Shown: positions 32,887-44,302, numbered from the stretch's first letter. The stretch is 64,000 nt of DNA from Culex pipiens pallens (GCF_016801865.2 NC_068937.1:15932595-15996594); one strand, 5' to 3'. Notes: generated by a model from the letters alone, not told the origin. Program-made: numbers and translations.

Positions 32887-33679
32887 ATGTAGGGGAGTGT
32901 GGGGAGACTTGATCCCCGGGGACACTTGCTCCCAAGCCTGTATCTCGTCAGCATGTGGATAAAAAACACTCAAAAATTATTCAAAAAAATATTTTTTATG
33001 CATGAATTGTTTGATAAACATATCAACTTTAAAACCCTTACGCATTTGACGTTAAATTTATCGTCATACTATTTTTACAATCAATTGTTTAAAAATGTGC
33101 GTTTAGGGAGACTTGATCCCTGCATTTTTACAGTCACTCGAATCAGCCTCAAGGTTAAATAATTGGGCTGGGTTTTCGTATATAGTTTCCTTTAGTATAG
33201 TTGTACATAACTTATTGCAGTGTGAACCATTTTTCAAAAATTTTGTAAACAAAAATTACCAGCTTTTGTAAACATGCTCAATTTTGGTCTAAAAAAGAAA
33301 ATTTTAAGTTTTTAAGTATTTTGCATGCTATACTTGTTATATTTTGAACACAAACCGTACAGGTTTAATGCGAAAATGCTGTAACTTATAGAAAATTAAA
33401 AGTTTGGATGAATAAGAAACATTTTGCTTAAGATTTCTACAAAATGATGAAAGGGGGTCAAATTACCCCCAACATTTTGAAAATGCCGGTTTAAAATATT
33501 TTTTTAAAACGCTTGGCATAATTCGAAGAATTTTGTCTGATGAAATACCCTTATCAGCCAAACATAGTTGAATGTCCAAGCTTTCAGTTCATGCAAAAAG
33601 TTCATAGTTTTGTGAGAAATTGACAGAATTATGTGCGATACAAAAAAAGGGGATCAAGTCTCCCCACTCTTCCCTACAT
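32887..33679. mobile_element. 793-bp DNA element with GTGGGGAGACTTGATCCCC ends
   Basis: The left end ATGTAGGGGAGTGTGGGGAG and the right end, reversed, TATGTAGGGAAGAGTGGGGA, continue in ACTTGATCCCC. A further copy of GGGAGACTTGATCCC lies inside near 33106. No transposase is visible. Confidence 0.85.
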
Positions 33680-33681
33680 AC

Positions 33682-33915
33682 ACACAGAAAAATGTTTTGT
33701 AGAATCAGCCTGTTCGAGGTTTGCCTCAACAAAATGTTGTTGAATATAATCAACAAAAATGTTGCGTTGAAACAAACCTTGATTTTCTTAATTCCACAAA
33801 AGTCTTTTATTGTTTTGAAAAAATTGCTTTGACGTTTAGCGTTGATTCAACAAAAAGGATTTTCGAATCAACAAAATGTTTCGTTGATTCAAACATGCCT
33901 TATTTTTCTGCGTGT
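33682..33915. mobile_element. 240-bp MITE with ACACGCAGAAAAAT-type ends, copy 2
   Basis: It matches 5874-6113 in the same orientation, from ACACAGAAAAATGTTTTGTA to ATTTTTCTGCGTGT, with a few substitutions. It abuts the previous element with only a couple of bases between. Confidence 0.9.
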
Positions 33916-33916
33916 A

Positions 33917-33990
33917 AATATTGAGACAGGGTTGCCAGATCTTCAATGATTTGGGATCGTTGGAAAGGTTTTTGATTACCTAACTAACCA
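33917..33990 (-). repeat. Isolated fragment of the 164-bp tandem unit
   Basis: GGGTTGCCAGATCTTCAATG and GTTGGAAAGGTTTTTGATTA are the reverse complement of the unit found at 50544-52310, with few differences. It is a lone partial unit more than 16 kb from the array. Confidence 0.75.
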
Positions 33991-34475
33991 TGTACAGTCC
34001 AGACTCGATTATCCGAAGGTTTGAATGGGACTTCAAATAATCGAATCACGAATAAAAACCTTTGTTTTACGTAGGTTTCTGTCAAACTTTAAATTGTTTG
34101 CATGTTTCATCACAAAATGTGCACAGTGCCCAAGGGGTTTAAATACTTCTTTTTACATACTGTATATCACGGAATTGAAATATACAATCGAATCAATCGT
34201 TTTGTATTTGGTCTCTGACCTATCTTGTTCTTTTCAAGATATCATTAGCTTAAATTAAACAATATGCATTTTTTAAGAAACATTTTTTATGGACAATCCC
34301 CCGGGTCATGAGGGATAATTTGTTATTTTCAATGGGTTTTCATGAGTTACAAAAACTTCATTATTTAGGTTCTTTGAATAAAAAATTTAAATTTAAATCA
34401 TATATTAGAAATTATGTTGATTTAAAAAAAATCACAAGATTTCGTTCGTCAATTACACACAATCAATCAACGAAT

Positions 34476-34616
34476 CATCTTCGCTGTAGACTTTACGGAG
34501 TAGGCCTGGCCTTGTAATAAAAATCTCGAGAGTAATCTACCTAGCATTGTCTAGAATGCTTTACAATGGCAGACTAGACGAAGTTTATTATGTCAGATTA
34601 GATAAGTTAGTTAATA
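34476..34616 (+). repeat. LINE-tail fragment on the plus strand
   Basis: TTTACGGAGTAGGCCTGGCC is the reverse complement of the tail block in the LINE (7636 region) and the SINE (37380 region). The fragment ends at GATTAGATAAGTTAG, a decayed version of the GATTA tail. It is a 5'-truncated, old insertion. Confidence 0.65.
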
Positions 34617-34949
34617 TTTTCGGTAAAAAAAAAAAACGCATTTTTAAACTTACCAGAAATTCCTATTTCCCATAATTCATCCAACCTAGCTCCCCCAACA
34701 CCTTGCCACCCAACAAACCTGAAACTGAGTGATCTTCAGAGACACTCTTTTCTGCACATGTCTTGAGCTGTCTTGAGTGCACTTCTTGAACAACGCGCAT
34801 CCACCGCGTTGCAGCCGAAACCCTCAACATCGCGCGCGACTTCCTCAAGCCCAAATCACTCACCTGTGCGCCACTCACCTGGGCTCCGGCGAGTTCTCCT
34901 TAGAGATCCCCGTGCGGCGCGCAGCGCCTGCTGCGGTCACTTGCCTCGT

Positions 34950-35985
34950 CAGTCTTGCAGTCGCAATCGTTCGCTCCGCAGTCGTGTAATCGCGCGCTCT
35001 CTCCTTCCTGTCCGTCCGCCGAATCCGGTTTTTTCCACCGAGATACCGCGGACAAGTTGCCCCGAGGGGGAACCCAACCTGCACAGTGGTAACACATAAT
35101 TTCTTTGAGCGCCACCAGCCTTATCGGACGCGGAGAAGTAGGTCTTAGTGGAACTGGTGCAGAGCAGGTTCCTGGTCCGAAAGGGGACCAACAGGGTCGT
35201 TAAGTGAAGATCAACGCGTGTGTTGTTACGTCAAGGTATGCGGTTGACAGCTGCGCGACCCCGTGGGTCAAAGTGTACTGCGTTGAAGGTGCGCAACTGT
35301 CAGTCGTGAAGCGCAAGCAGGTGGAAATTCGGTCAGTGGCCAAAATAGTCGGGTGAAATTCCGGCCGCAGTGGTGCAAAACGTCAAAAAGAAGCCACGCG
35401 AGGGGGAGGGTGAATGTTGATAGCGAAAGCCGGATCAAAGGTGGAAAGGAAGAAAGGTGTCTGGCAGTCAGTGTGTGTGAATGTGAAACTCGGCGAATAA
35501 AAATAAAATTTTAAAAATCGGTTTCTCCCGAAACGACCGAATCAAGGCCACCTGCGACGAGATCGTCGGTGGATTGTAGGAGGCGGTGATAACCGAGACC
35601 TAGTGCGATCAACGGGTCCACCTCGCGAGTACTCTCTGTACTCGCCAGACAGCTGAAAGATCAAGGATTCTGTTGAACTGTTCTCGACGAGCTCTCGAGA
35701 TCGTGAACTTGACTGGTTGTTTTTGCTTCTGTTACTTCTGACAGCTGCCGTTTCGGCGAAAGGAGGTTACCGAGTTCGTGTGTTCCGTTGGAGAGAACGG
35801 ACAAACTCGAAGCGGCGCCGTTGAGAAGAGTTCAAGAGAACGTGATCGAGAGGTTTTGGCAACTCCAGAACTCAACGCACGTGTGCGCAGATATCCGCGT
35901 GATTATCTAAACCCAGAAAGTGAGAGATCAAGGACGGGGTGATTTGGAGTGAAGAATTGTGTTGTGTTTTTGTAAACATCGAAAA
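34950..35985 (+). other. Candidate 5' untranslated exon or promoter region
   Basis: This stretch of about 1 kb is markedly GC-richer than its surroundings, non-repetitive, closed by stops in every plus frame and full of GTGTGTG and GAAGTG words typical of long insect leaders. TCAGTC at 34949-34954 fits an insect initiator. AAAAG|GTTAGA at 35985 could be a splice donor. It could be the first exon of the GRXCR-type gene starting about 6.6 kb downstream, or of another transcript. This is inference from composition only. Confidence 0.35.
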
Positions 35986-37230
35986 GGTTAGAAATGTGGT
36001 GACGGTAGAAGGTCACCTCAACATCAAGTGGAAGTGATCAATCAAAAAGAAGTGTGCATGAGCGTGTGGAATTGTGCGTTGTTCTAGGTCAAGTCTCCCG
36101 ATCAGGCAATCGGAAGAGATTGGAAGAAGCGAGTGTGTGGTGGGATCGTGGTGAAGTGAGCTGTACACTACAGCATTGTGGTCGTCTGACATTGGCTTAG
36201 ATTCTTGTGGTGTTTTTGTGGTTAAATTGCACGAGCTGAACCTTGAGCATAATTAGTTAAACTGTTTATTTGCTACATACTGAACGAATTGTTATGGGCA
36301 AGTGGCAAGATAGAGCAATCACGACGAATAACAAGCAAATGTGTTGAAGCTAAAACTTAGGTCATTTAGCCTTTTGTTTAGATTTCGTTTTCTGAAAAAA
36401 AAATCAGGCCAAATTTTCATCCAAAAGTATACAGAATGCTTTATACATGATTACAATTATGCATCCATAATTTGAAAAGAAATACTAATAATTCATCAAA
36501 ATTCAAATTCTGGAAGATTCTACGTCTTGAACTGAACTGATCAAAATTTTATTTTTTTCAAAAGCTCAAAAGTGGGACATTTGATACAAAATAGAAACAT
36601 TAACGTTATGCAATATATATAAAAAAATCGCGATGAAAATGCATTAAAAATTAAAATAAACATTAAATATAATTTGAATAAGTTTAATATTAAATGCACT
36701 TTGTGAGTCTTTGTCCCCGAGAATAGGAGGAAAAGAATTGAATGTAAAATGACAAACAATTTTTTCCTATAGATTTTAATTTTTGTTTTTTTTTATTCGG
36801 CTGAAGTTTTTATGGGTGCTTCCTATGAAAACAGAAAGAAGTTTGGATCAATGGTTCCTTCAAACAAGCCTCCATAAAATGTTTGCACCTGTTCATGCGA
36901 AATGACATGTAAATATTTGAACAAATCTATCATAAGGTCCTCCAACAAAGTTGCAGGTGGTGAGAAGGATAATTCAGAAAAATAGCTACATTCCTAAAAA
37001 AATATTTTTGATATTTTTTTTTTACAGAAGGTGAAATTCCATAAAATCTATGTGTTAATTTATTTTATTATTTTATGATGCTCCAAAGGAATTTTTGAAC
37101 CAAAGAGAAGCATGGAAAAAACATTTCAAGCAATATATTTTGTTCAAAAAAATGATTTAAAAAAAATGAAAAAAGTACTTAAGTACAACTTAAGTGAAAT
37201 CAAATTTACAATCAAAATTAAATGTATCGT
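35986..37230. other. No gene recognised
   Basis: GC content falls back after about 36250. A faint hairpin-family trace (TTTATTCGGCTGAAGTTTTT) is near 36790, and the rest is AT-rich without features. Confidence 0.4.
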
Positions 37231-37253
37231 ATAGCCATTTGAGGGTTAGTCTA
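37231..37253. repeat. Left target-site duplication of the SINE (23 bp)
   Basis: ATAGCCATTTGAGGGTTAGT plus CTA is repeated exactly at 37905-37927. Confidence 0.93.
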
Positions 37254-37692
37254 ATCTAATCTAATCTAATCAGACCCTAGTGCCTTAGGTTAGATGACGC
37301 CTAGCACTCTTCTTGTCATTTATTAACATTTGCAGTGCGCCATTGCATTAGAATGCATTGAAACATCACAAGCGTTAAAGCGGCCAGGCCTACTGCGTAA
37401 AGCCGTATCGCAGAGATGATTCGTAATTGGGTTGAGTTTGAGCACTGAGTGTTCGAACAACAACACAATTCTGAATCGACAGGGGAGGAAGAAGCTTGGG
37501 GACACACCACCATACGCTCCGAGATTTTGGTTGTATTCGTTGGGAGCACCATGCTAAGAAGGTTTGGTACTCCGGGACCCTCTGGGATGGGACATTGTAT
37601 TTCCACGAATGCCCTGGACACTATTTGCCGTGGTTATAGCGCCACAACTCGCTCTCTGTAACAGTATTCCTAATTCCAGTCCAAGCATACCA

Positions 37693-37769
37693 AGTCGCCA
37701 TGCCCTAGTGGTTAGCATTTTTGCTTACCAACCCAAAGGACGGGGGATCGAACCCCGCCTCGAGCGACT
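37693..37769 (+). repeat. tRNA-like segment inside the SINE, plus strand
   Basis: AGTCGC at the start and GCGACT at the end give an acceptor-like stem. CTAGTGGTTAGCA fits an A box and GGGGATCGAACCCC a B box. The anticodon arm does not fold cleanly, so it is a tRNA relic rather than a gene. Its direction is opposite to the head of the SINE. Confidence 0.65.
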
Positions 37770-37829
37770 TTGATTTTTCGTTCATATTTATCATTTCAAA
37801 TTTTTTATGTTTTCTTAACTTTCTCGTTG

Positions 37830-37904
37830 GGAGCAGATGGGCATCGAACCCAGAACCATTCGCTTACAAAGCGAACACCGTAGCCAGTCAGCCACGGCCG
37901 CTCC
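37830..37904 (-). repeat. tRNA-Thr-like SINE head (anticodon TGT)
   Basis: GGAGCGG pairs with CTGCTCC (one G-T wobble), and TTCGC-TTTGTAA-GCGAA gives a good anticodon arm with TGT. GGTTCTGGGTTCGATGCCC holds the B box. All four arms can form. The target duplication directly at its first base and the missing T-run after it argue for a SINE head, not an independent tRNA gene. Confidence 0.75.
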
Positions 37905-37927
37905 ATAGCCATTTGAGGGTTAGTCTA
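37905..37927. repeat. Right target-site duplication of the SINE (23 bp)
   Basis: Exact copy of 37231-37253; unrelated sequence (GGTTAAAAGAGG) follows. Confidence 0.93.
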
Positions 37928-39676
37928 GGTTAAAAGAGGTTAAAAGAAGTATATTTTTGATCTTTTTTTAATGAATTTTTTTTATTCAAATTGTAGAGGA
38001 AATTTTCTACCTTTTTGATTTTTAGACAAATAGCATTGTTAAGATTAAAAATAGATCATTTTTTTCATTAGTTTTCCAGTTAGCCGAGTTAGGTTAAACC
38101 CGCTTCTATAATTATTTTTGGCAACTTTATTTTTTTCTTTTCCCAGGCAACTTTTGTTTTACGAATACTTTATTTCTCTTGTGCTATATTTTGCTTTATA
38201 ATTTTTTGTTATTTTTAAGTATTCTTGATTATTTTCCTTTTTAAATGGTAGTTCTAGGACTATGCATCAAAATCTTATAATAATCTTTTGGAATTTGGCT
38301 ATATTTAATAAACTTCCAGAAATTTTATTTGTTTTTTTTGTGTTTTTCACATTTTGCACGTGTCAACACATTTTCTGGAACAAAAAAATACTGCAGACTT
38401 ATGTTAACATTAAAAATAGGAGATCTTAATTTTAAAACTATAGTTAAAAATACGAAAAATTTCTTTGACAAAGTCACATGAAACAAGCCAAATCACCAAT
38501 CCAAAGTTTTTTTTATTTACGAGTTCTGATTTTCGATTTGATTTGAAGATTCAAAATTAGTTATAAAATGGATTTTTTACGAGTTTCGAAACCCGTCTAA
38601 AGGACCGAAGTTGGGTATTTGAGGGTTATTTTTTCTACTGGTTATCTCGGTTTTTTTTCCAAAAAGTTTTTTTTTAAACTGGAGTGACATTGATAGTCAC
38701 TGGTTTTTTTTTCTAATCTCAGTCCTGAATAATGTAAATTGATTGAATTTTATAACGTTGCATCAATGTTTTATTTGAAAAAATCACAATTATTTGTTTT
38801 TATTAAAGTTCATAAATTTTTATGAAATATATAAACAAGTTGATTGAAAGTTGTTTGTATTATAGAAATTCTATTTCAATAACACACACAATCTGGTAAC
38901 TTAGAAAACTGATTTTAAACGTTCTTAGTGTAAAATGTCCAATGTAAAACTTGACAACATTTGTTAAATAATACTTTCTGAGGTACGTTGAACACATTGC
39001 TACCAAGCTCACCCAGTCATGAAATGTTCTAGTAGAGCTGGCCAAAATCCTGCTAGAAAGGTGGACATTTATGCTATACTGCTGGTAGAATATCTAGCTC
39101 TGCTTGAACTCTGCTAAAATTTTGCTAGAACACCGTGACTGGACAGCACGGTTTCATACCATTCCGTTTGTATTTAATTTGCATTTTGTTGTTCTGTTGC
39201 TATTTACAAGCTACCAATGTTACCCAAGTTTACGATACATTTCACTTAGAGTATCGTCTTTTTATAAAAAAAAACAAGTCAACTAAATTTGTTTTTTTTT
39301 TACACGAGTAGCCATTACAAAAGCCTTAAAACACTTATTTTTACATAATTTTTACTAATACATATTGCAGAAATTTTCACAAAAGTTTTAAAAATGAGAG
39401 CTAATTAGCTATAACTGAGAAAAAAAAAATGTTTTCACAAATTTAAACTTTATGAGGCTGTATGTCAACACCCAAATCAACTAAGTCAAAAAAAGAAAGC
39501 GTAGAAAATTTTCTTAGCTTTTTAAAAGTATTTTTTGAAGGGGTGCTTTTCGTTCATAAAGAAAAATATTAATTTTTTTCGAAAAAAAAAAAACTTGAAA
39601 TTGAACAAAACATGAAAACGGTGTATAGACTTGTGGCATTTTCCTAGTAGCCAGCAAGTTGCACATCAGTTTTTAC
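37928..39676. other. AT-rich sequence without a recognised gene
   Basis: No repeat end or coding family is found. AACTGGAGTGACATTGATAG near 38679 faintly recalls the CGGGGTGACTTTGATA termini. ATTTTGCTAGAACACCGTGA and CATCCTGCTAGAAAGG-like words near 39045-39130 form a loose inverted pair. Confidence 0.4.
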
Positions 39677-40982
39677 TAGAGGTGGGCAAAAAAAGAGCGA
39701 ACCGCTCAAAGAGCCGGTTCACTGAGAAGAGCGAACGAACCGTGACTCATAAAAAAAGAACCGCGGTTCTTTTTTAAACTCCGGTCTTTTGAAAGAACCG
39801 TTTCAATTTGGCATGATTTTTATTATAAATATAATTTATAGAATTTCCAAAAAATGTTGTATTAAATTTGTTTTTGAGGATTTAAAATGCAATTTCTAAA
39901 ATTTCAATGCTTATAAAAATTATTCCCAGATGATAAATGATTTTATTATTATCAAATATAATCAAATATACTTTTCATTATACAACTGAGTGTACATTAA
40001 AATAATACCGGAATACAAATTTTAACATTTCAAATATCATAATTTGCCAAATATTTCTAAAAATCTACTGAATATTTGAGGGATTTTGGAAAAAAAATAA
40101 TCATTTTGAATCAACTTTAGCGTTTATAGACTTAATCAACTTTAGCGTTTATAGACTTTATCTATTAAATCAGAATGTAGAGAAGAGTTCACAGAATATT
40201 TTCTCCAAATAAAATATCAGCATTTGTTCAGTTCTTGCAGAAATAAAGTTTGGATAACATTCAATTACTCGAATGATTAGTTTTGAGTAGAAATCTTAAC
40301 ATAGAGACCACCAAGACCTATGGTTTTCAAAGGCATGTTCTTGTTTTCAGTTTTATTTTTTATCAAATATCACCGTAATAAATAATTTTCAAAGTTTATG
40401 TCACCCCTCCCCTTCAAAATCGGTTCGAAAAATCAGGGGGCAAAACAATATATTTTTCAAAAAACTTCCAAAATTTAATGGAAATAGAAGTCTTATCAAC
40501 TGAAAACAAATTGAAAAGCATTTTGGGATCGATCAAAAATATATAGAATTTTTGTGAAATTCCGTTGCACAGTAATGCAATTTTTTTTCGGCTTAAAAAA
40601 AGTTCATCAATACTTTGATATTTTGAAACTAATGATTGTAATACAACTGGGGACAACAACTGTTTAAAATGCATTTTAGAACTCTTTTTTAATTAAAATG
40701 TTTATACCATGCCTTGTTATTTAATTTTTTATTTTAGTTTTCTTGCAACTTTGGCCAGAGTTGAGGGACATAAACTTCAAAAAATATTTGGTACGGCCTA
40801 ATTTATAAAAGTCCAATGCATTGCAATGTGAAATGATTTATAACATCGTACGATTCTTGAAAAAAAAACATTTTCATCCAAATTTTGAAAAAGAGCGAAA
40901 GAGCCGTTCAAAAGAGCGGCTCTTTTTAAAGAGCGAACGAAAATGAGCGGCTCCTAAAAAAGAGCGGTTTTGCCCACCTCTA
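39677..40982. mobile_element. Non-autonomous hAT element (1306 bp)
   Basis: The ends TAGAGGTGGGCAAAA and TTTTGCCCACCTCTA are inverted repeats, flanked on both sides by the 8-bp duplication GTTTTTAC (39669-39676 and 40983-40990). An 8-bp duplication and TAGAGGTGGGC-type ends are diagnostic of the hAT superfamily. Subterminal GAGCGAAC and GAACCG words are repeated at both ends, as transposase-binding sites usually are. No transposase frame remains; the 86-codon frame at 40414-40674 lies in a captured or nested repeat. Confidence 0.93.
40390..40770. repeat. Dispersed repeat family, copy B, inside the hAT element
   Basis: TTCGAAAAATCAGGGGGCAA and TCAACTGAAAACAAATTGAA follow the order seen at 29320-29725. 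The family must have entered the hAT element, or been picked up by it, before the copy decayed. Confidence 0.6.
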
Positions 40983-40990
40983 GTTTTTAC

Positions 40991-41728
40991 AATTGACTTT
41001 TTGGCTGAAAATTTTATACAATGTTTATTAGAACTGTCGTACAATAAGCTTACTGCTTGTGTTTCGGCTGCAATTTAGATTTTTGATCTAGATTTTTGAA
41101 ATATTTTTTTATTTTTTTTTGTCACTTGACTTTAGTTGAAAACGCTATTTAAGTGCTAAGGTAGTAACATTAGGTGTTGTTACATTGTGTAGTCTAGTTG
41201 AAGACAAGCGGGATTTTTTTTTTACTTTTGTATCGTTGATTTTAGAATTTAGCTGTTTTAAAAAGTGTAAAAATATTTGGCATATTTTTTACGGATGCGA
41301 ATTATATCTTGTAAAGTTTTTTTTGTTTATTTCGTTATTTCATTTTTAGGCTATTTTTTAAGATTTAAGGAAAGGATTTGAGGATATCTTGAATGATAGA
41401 GACAGTAACAAAATTATATTTTTTAACTAATTTTAATTTGGGAAATTCTCATATATGTGGCATGGTTAGTAAGATTAGGTTAGAGAAATTCTCATATGTT
41501 TGGCATGTTAATCGATTGCACCTAACTCCATCCAATTGGCTGATTTTAACTTTTTATACAACCTATTTTTTTTATTTTTTGATACTTCCTATTGAACTAT
41601 TTATACTTGATTTAAGTTTGAAATGCTTTTAAGCTGCAATTGAACGTCAAAGTGCTGAAATGCCAACATTAAAGGCACGATGGAATTGACTGCTGTTCCC
41701 ATAAATCGCCCAATAAAACTTTTTCAGG
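40991..41728. other. AT-rich sequence just upstream of the leader
   Basis: No gene is recognised. It ends in CTTTTTCAG at 41720-41728, a possible splice acceptor for the leader that follows. Confidence 0.35.
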
Positions 41729-42583
41729 GAATAAAGTTTAAAGCTACTATTATTCAAGAAATGTTGCCAGTATAGGCATAAACCACAATAAAACACAAGA
41801 ATCCAAGCCAATCTGACGCAAATCTTTCCGCAAACAAATAGGCAACTACAAACGGCTAGTGACTCAAACCAAACTAATCAACAAAAACCAACAGCATTCA
41901 GCCAAACACGGAAGTAAGAAATCGCAGAAAACCCTTACCGCAGCAACAACGAAACAGTTGAAAAAAAAATCATCAACAAAACAAAAGTGTTTCCAGCTTT
42001 GAAAAGTCCGACGGCGCGCGATCGCGCACCTTTAGCAAGCATAATCAGCAAAACAACAACAACGCCAGCAACGCCAACGTGTGTGGACTTGGTGAAGTGG
42101 CAGATAGAAAGTGAAACCTCCCTCAAGTGTATTCAATCTTATGAGAGAGGGAGAAGTCATCAACAATTCAACCAAGATCTTTTCACGCCGAGGTCGTCAC
42201 CTAAACTTCTAAACAAAGTGAATGTAACCGGGGAGGTGTGCAGTGCTGACAGCTGTGCAGTGCAATCAACCAACCAAGAAGAAACGAAACGATTTAAAGT
42301 CAAGTGTGCGGCGATTTCGACAAGCGAGAAAAAGAAAATCGAATCAGCATAAATTAGCGTCGGTCGTAGCAACCCGTTGTAGCGTCGCATCATCAAGCCA
42401 CTGACAGTTGGCAACAACGGTTGCTGCGCAACGTCGCAACGCAACATCGCGCCGCGATGTCACACTAGGCGTTGCATGCTCAGTAAATACCTAAATAAGC
42501 GTGTTGCCAAGTTTGGCGGGCTTTTGTTTTGAAACGCGTGTTGTTGATCCGCGAGGTTTGCGAAAGAAAACACCGAAAGAGAA
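41729..42583 (+). promoter_or_regulatory. Probable 5' untranslated part of the GRXCR-type exon
   Basis: The sequence changes at about 41780 from AT-rich to CAA-rich, non-repetitive DNA (AACAACAACAACGCC, CAGCAACAACG), as is typical of insect leaders, and runs without a break to the start codon at 42584. A plus-strand open frame of about 120 codons (41987-42352) has only a GTG start and no domain; it is at most an upstream frame. The left border is uncertain: CTTTTTCAG ends at 41728 and TGTTTCCAG near 41995. Confidence 0.45.
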
Positions 42584-44302
42584 ATGGATTCAACGGCCTC
42601 GATGATGGCACAAACACTGCCGCACAGGCTAACCTCCATACAGATAAGCGCCGAAACAACGGTTTACGCGAGCTTGGACTCGAGTCTGGCCGCGCTGCAG
42701 AAGCGGCAGCACGTGGAGGAGGTCGATGCGGGTAGCGGTACCCATCACAGTCTCCCCCCAGCCGTTGAGTTGTTGCGCTCTACGACGGGTTCGGTCTCGG
42801 AAAAAGTGGTTTTGCCGGAGAAAGAAGAAAGAGAGTCGTCGGTTGAGGTGAGCTCACACCAAGACCAGCAAGCAGACTCGTTGGTCGTGGTAGACGCATC
42901 CAGATCATCTGGAGTTGGTGCCGTTGCCCTTGCTGTCGGCGCTGGTAGCTGCAGTTCGCTGGAGACCGTCCAGGAGAAACCATCGTCACCGGTGTTCACC
43001 GACCAGGAGTCGCACGTCGTACGCATCCAGATCGTTCAGAAGGAGGAGGGAGAGCAGGAGAAGATTAGCAGTGCGTTACAGAGCGTTACGCCCGGGACGG
43101 CAGTGATTAGTGTCAATCAGAACGTCTGCGGGGGTGTTCAGAACCAGTGCAAGGCCAAGGTTTCGATAGTGTCGTTTGGACCGCCCGAAGATCCGCGCGA
43201 GACGCCGTCGCTCAGTCCTACGCCCTCGGTCGAGATGGTTCAGAAGCAGGCGAGTCCCTCGTCGACTCCGACCTCGGACGTCAACGGCGGTGGCGGAACG
43301 TACCTGTACTACATGATGTCCTCTGGCCAGTGCTCCCCAAGTGACACGCTGGACTCGGGCACGTGCAGTGACATCGAGGTGACCCCACCCCCACTCCCCA
43401 AAAAGATGTCCAAATCGCCGCAACCTGCCGCGGCGGCTTCCCTTATGATGATAAGCTCGCCAAGCCCGGTGCCGCCGTCCGCTGTCGTCCCAGCTGATAA
43501 GCCGCTCGGATATCAGCGTCACCAGCGGGCTGGCAGTAGCAGCTACACCAGCACCAGCGACAGTGACGAGTCCGAGTCCAGTCTCAGCTGCGACTCCCTC
43601 AATTTCACCCAACTCTGCGGCAACGTAACCTCACTAACCCTGTCCCCAAACCCGCAAACCCCGGAACCACTCCCCACATCCCGTCCCCTCTCCCAAACGC
43701 CCTCAAGTGACCATCGCGATGCGGAAGGCTCCCCCCTTCCGCCAACCCCACCCCCAATGTCCTCCACCCTCGCCGCGGCCAAAAAACAGAAAATAGTCTC
43801 CATCCTGCCCGACTCCCTCCTCAAGGACATCCGCGAACGTTCCGCGTCCGGCCGCGCCGCCGCCCAAATCGCCGCCGCCGCGAGTGAAGTGACCCCGCCC
43901 CGCGAAGACATCACCACCACAACTCGATCCATCCTCATGGAAAAGATCAACAGTTTAAACAGCGTTGCCGATGGCAACACTGCCGCCAATTTGACAGCCG
44001 CCGCCAACAACAACAACAAATCGCTCAGTTTCGAAAATGACAAGTTTTACAAGTTTCACATCAACGAACACTCGAATCTGCAGGAACGGAACGTCGGCGG
44101 AGCCGCCGTCAACGGGTTCGGGAGCCCGAGCTGCGGCGGGGCCTCGTCCGTGGTGGATGATGACGAGAGCTTTGCCGGCTTTCGGGATCTGACCAGTGGG
44201 ACGTCGACGATCCGGAGCAACAAGGGGACGGTGCGTGGGGTGAAGAACCGGGTGCGCAACGGGATTGCGACCTTTCTGCAGATGCAGCAGGCGAATTTGA
44301 AG
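42584..44302 (+). CDS. GRXCR-family protein (glutaredoxin domain-containing cysteine-rich), 5' coding exon
   Basis: The exon codes for 573 residues and is open without a break. Its third positions are rich in G and C, unlike everything around it. The final segment (about 544-573) contains NKGTVRGVKNRVRNGIATF; the GTVRGVK motif sits just before the glutaredoxin fold in vertebrate GRXCR1 and in the fly relatives CG12206 and CG31559, as I recall them. The rest is disordered: Ser/Pro-rich stretches, an acidic Ser cluster (YTSTSDSDESESSLSCDS, about 317-334), an Ala-rich helix-like part (DSLLKDIRERSASGRAAAQI, about 410-429) and conserved-looking FYKFHINEHSNLQER and ESFAGFRDL blocks. Vertebrate GRXCR proteins act in actin-based cell projections; the role here is inferred. 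The ATG at 42584 has a purine at -3 and G at +4. The catalytic domain and Cys-rich tail must lie on later exons that I do not see in the window. Confidence 0.82.

Larger units (their letters stand above)
37254..37904 (-). mobile_element. SINE with tRNA-like head and LINE-derived tail
   Basis: The element is read on the minus strand. It starts at the first base of a tRNA-like segment (37904) that touches the target duplication. It continues through a second tRNA-like segment lying in the opposite direction, and ends in a tail homologous to the LINE tail at 7481-7740, finishing in (GATTA)n. The body is 651 bp and is flanked by a 23-bp duplication. SINEs carry an internal RNA polymerase III promoter and borrow LINE enzymes; the shared tail names the likely partner. 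No protein is encoded. It could also be a composite of two SINEs that moved as one. Confidence 0.88.

Noticed and set aside
37830..37904. Functional tRNA-Thr gene
   Set aside because: The fold is good, but the segment starts exactly at a target-site duplication, is followed by SINE body, and has no T-run terminator.
41987..42352. Frame of about 120 codons upstream of the GRXCR-type start
   Set aside because: It begins only with GTG, shows no domain and lies in leader-like sequence. It is at most an upstream frame.
43076..44043. Long minus-strand frames opposite the GRXCR-type exon
   Set aside because: They are shadows of the high-GC third positions of the real exon; their composition is Arg-rich without any domain.
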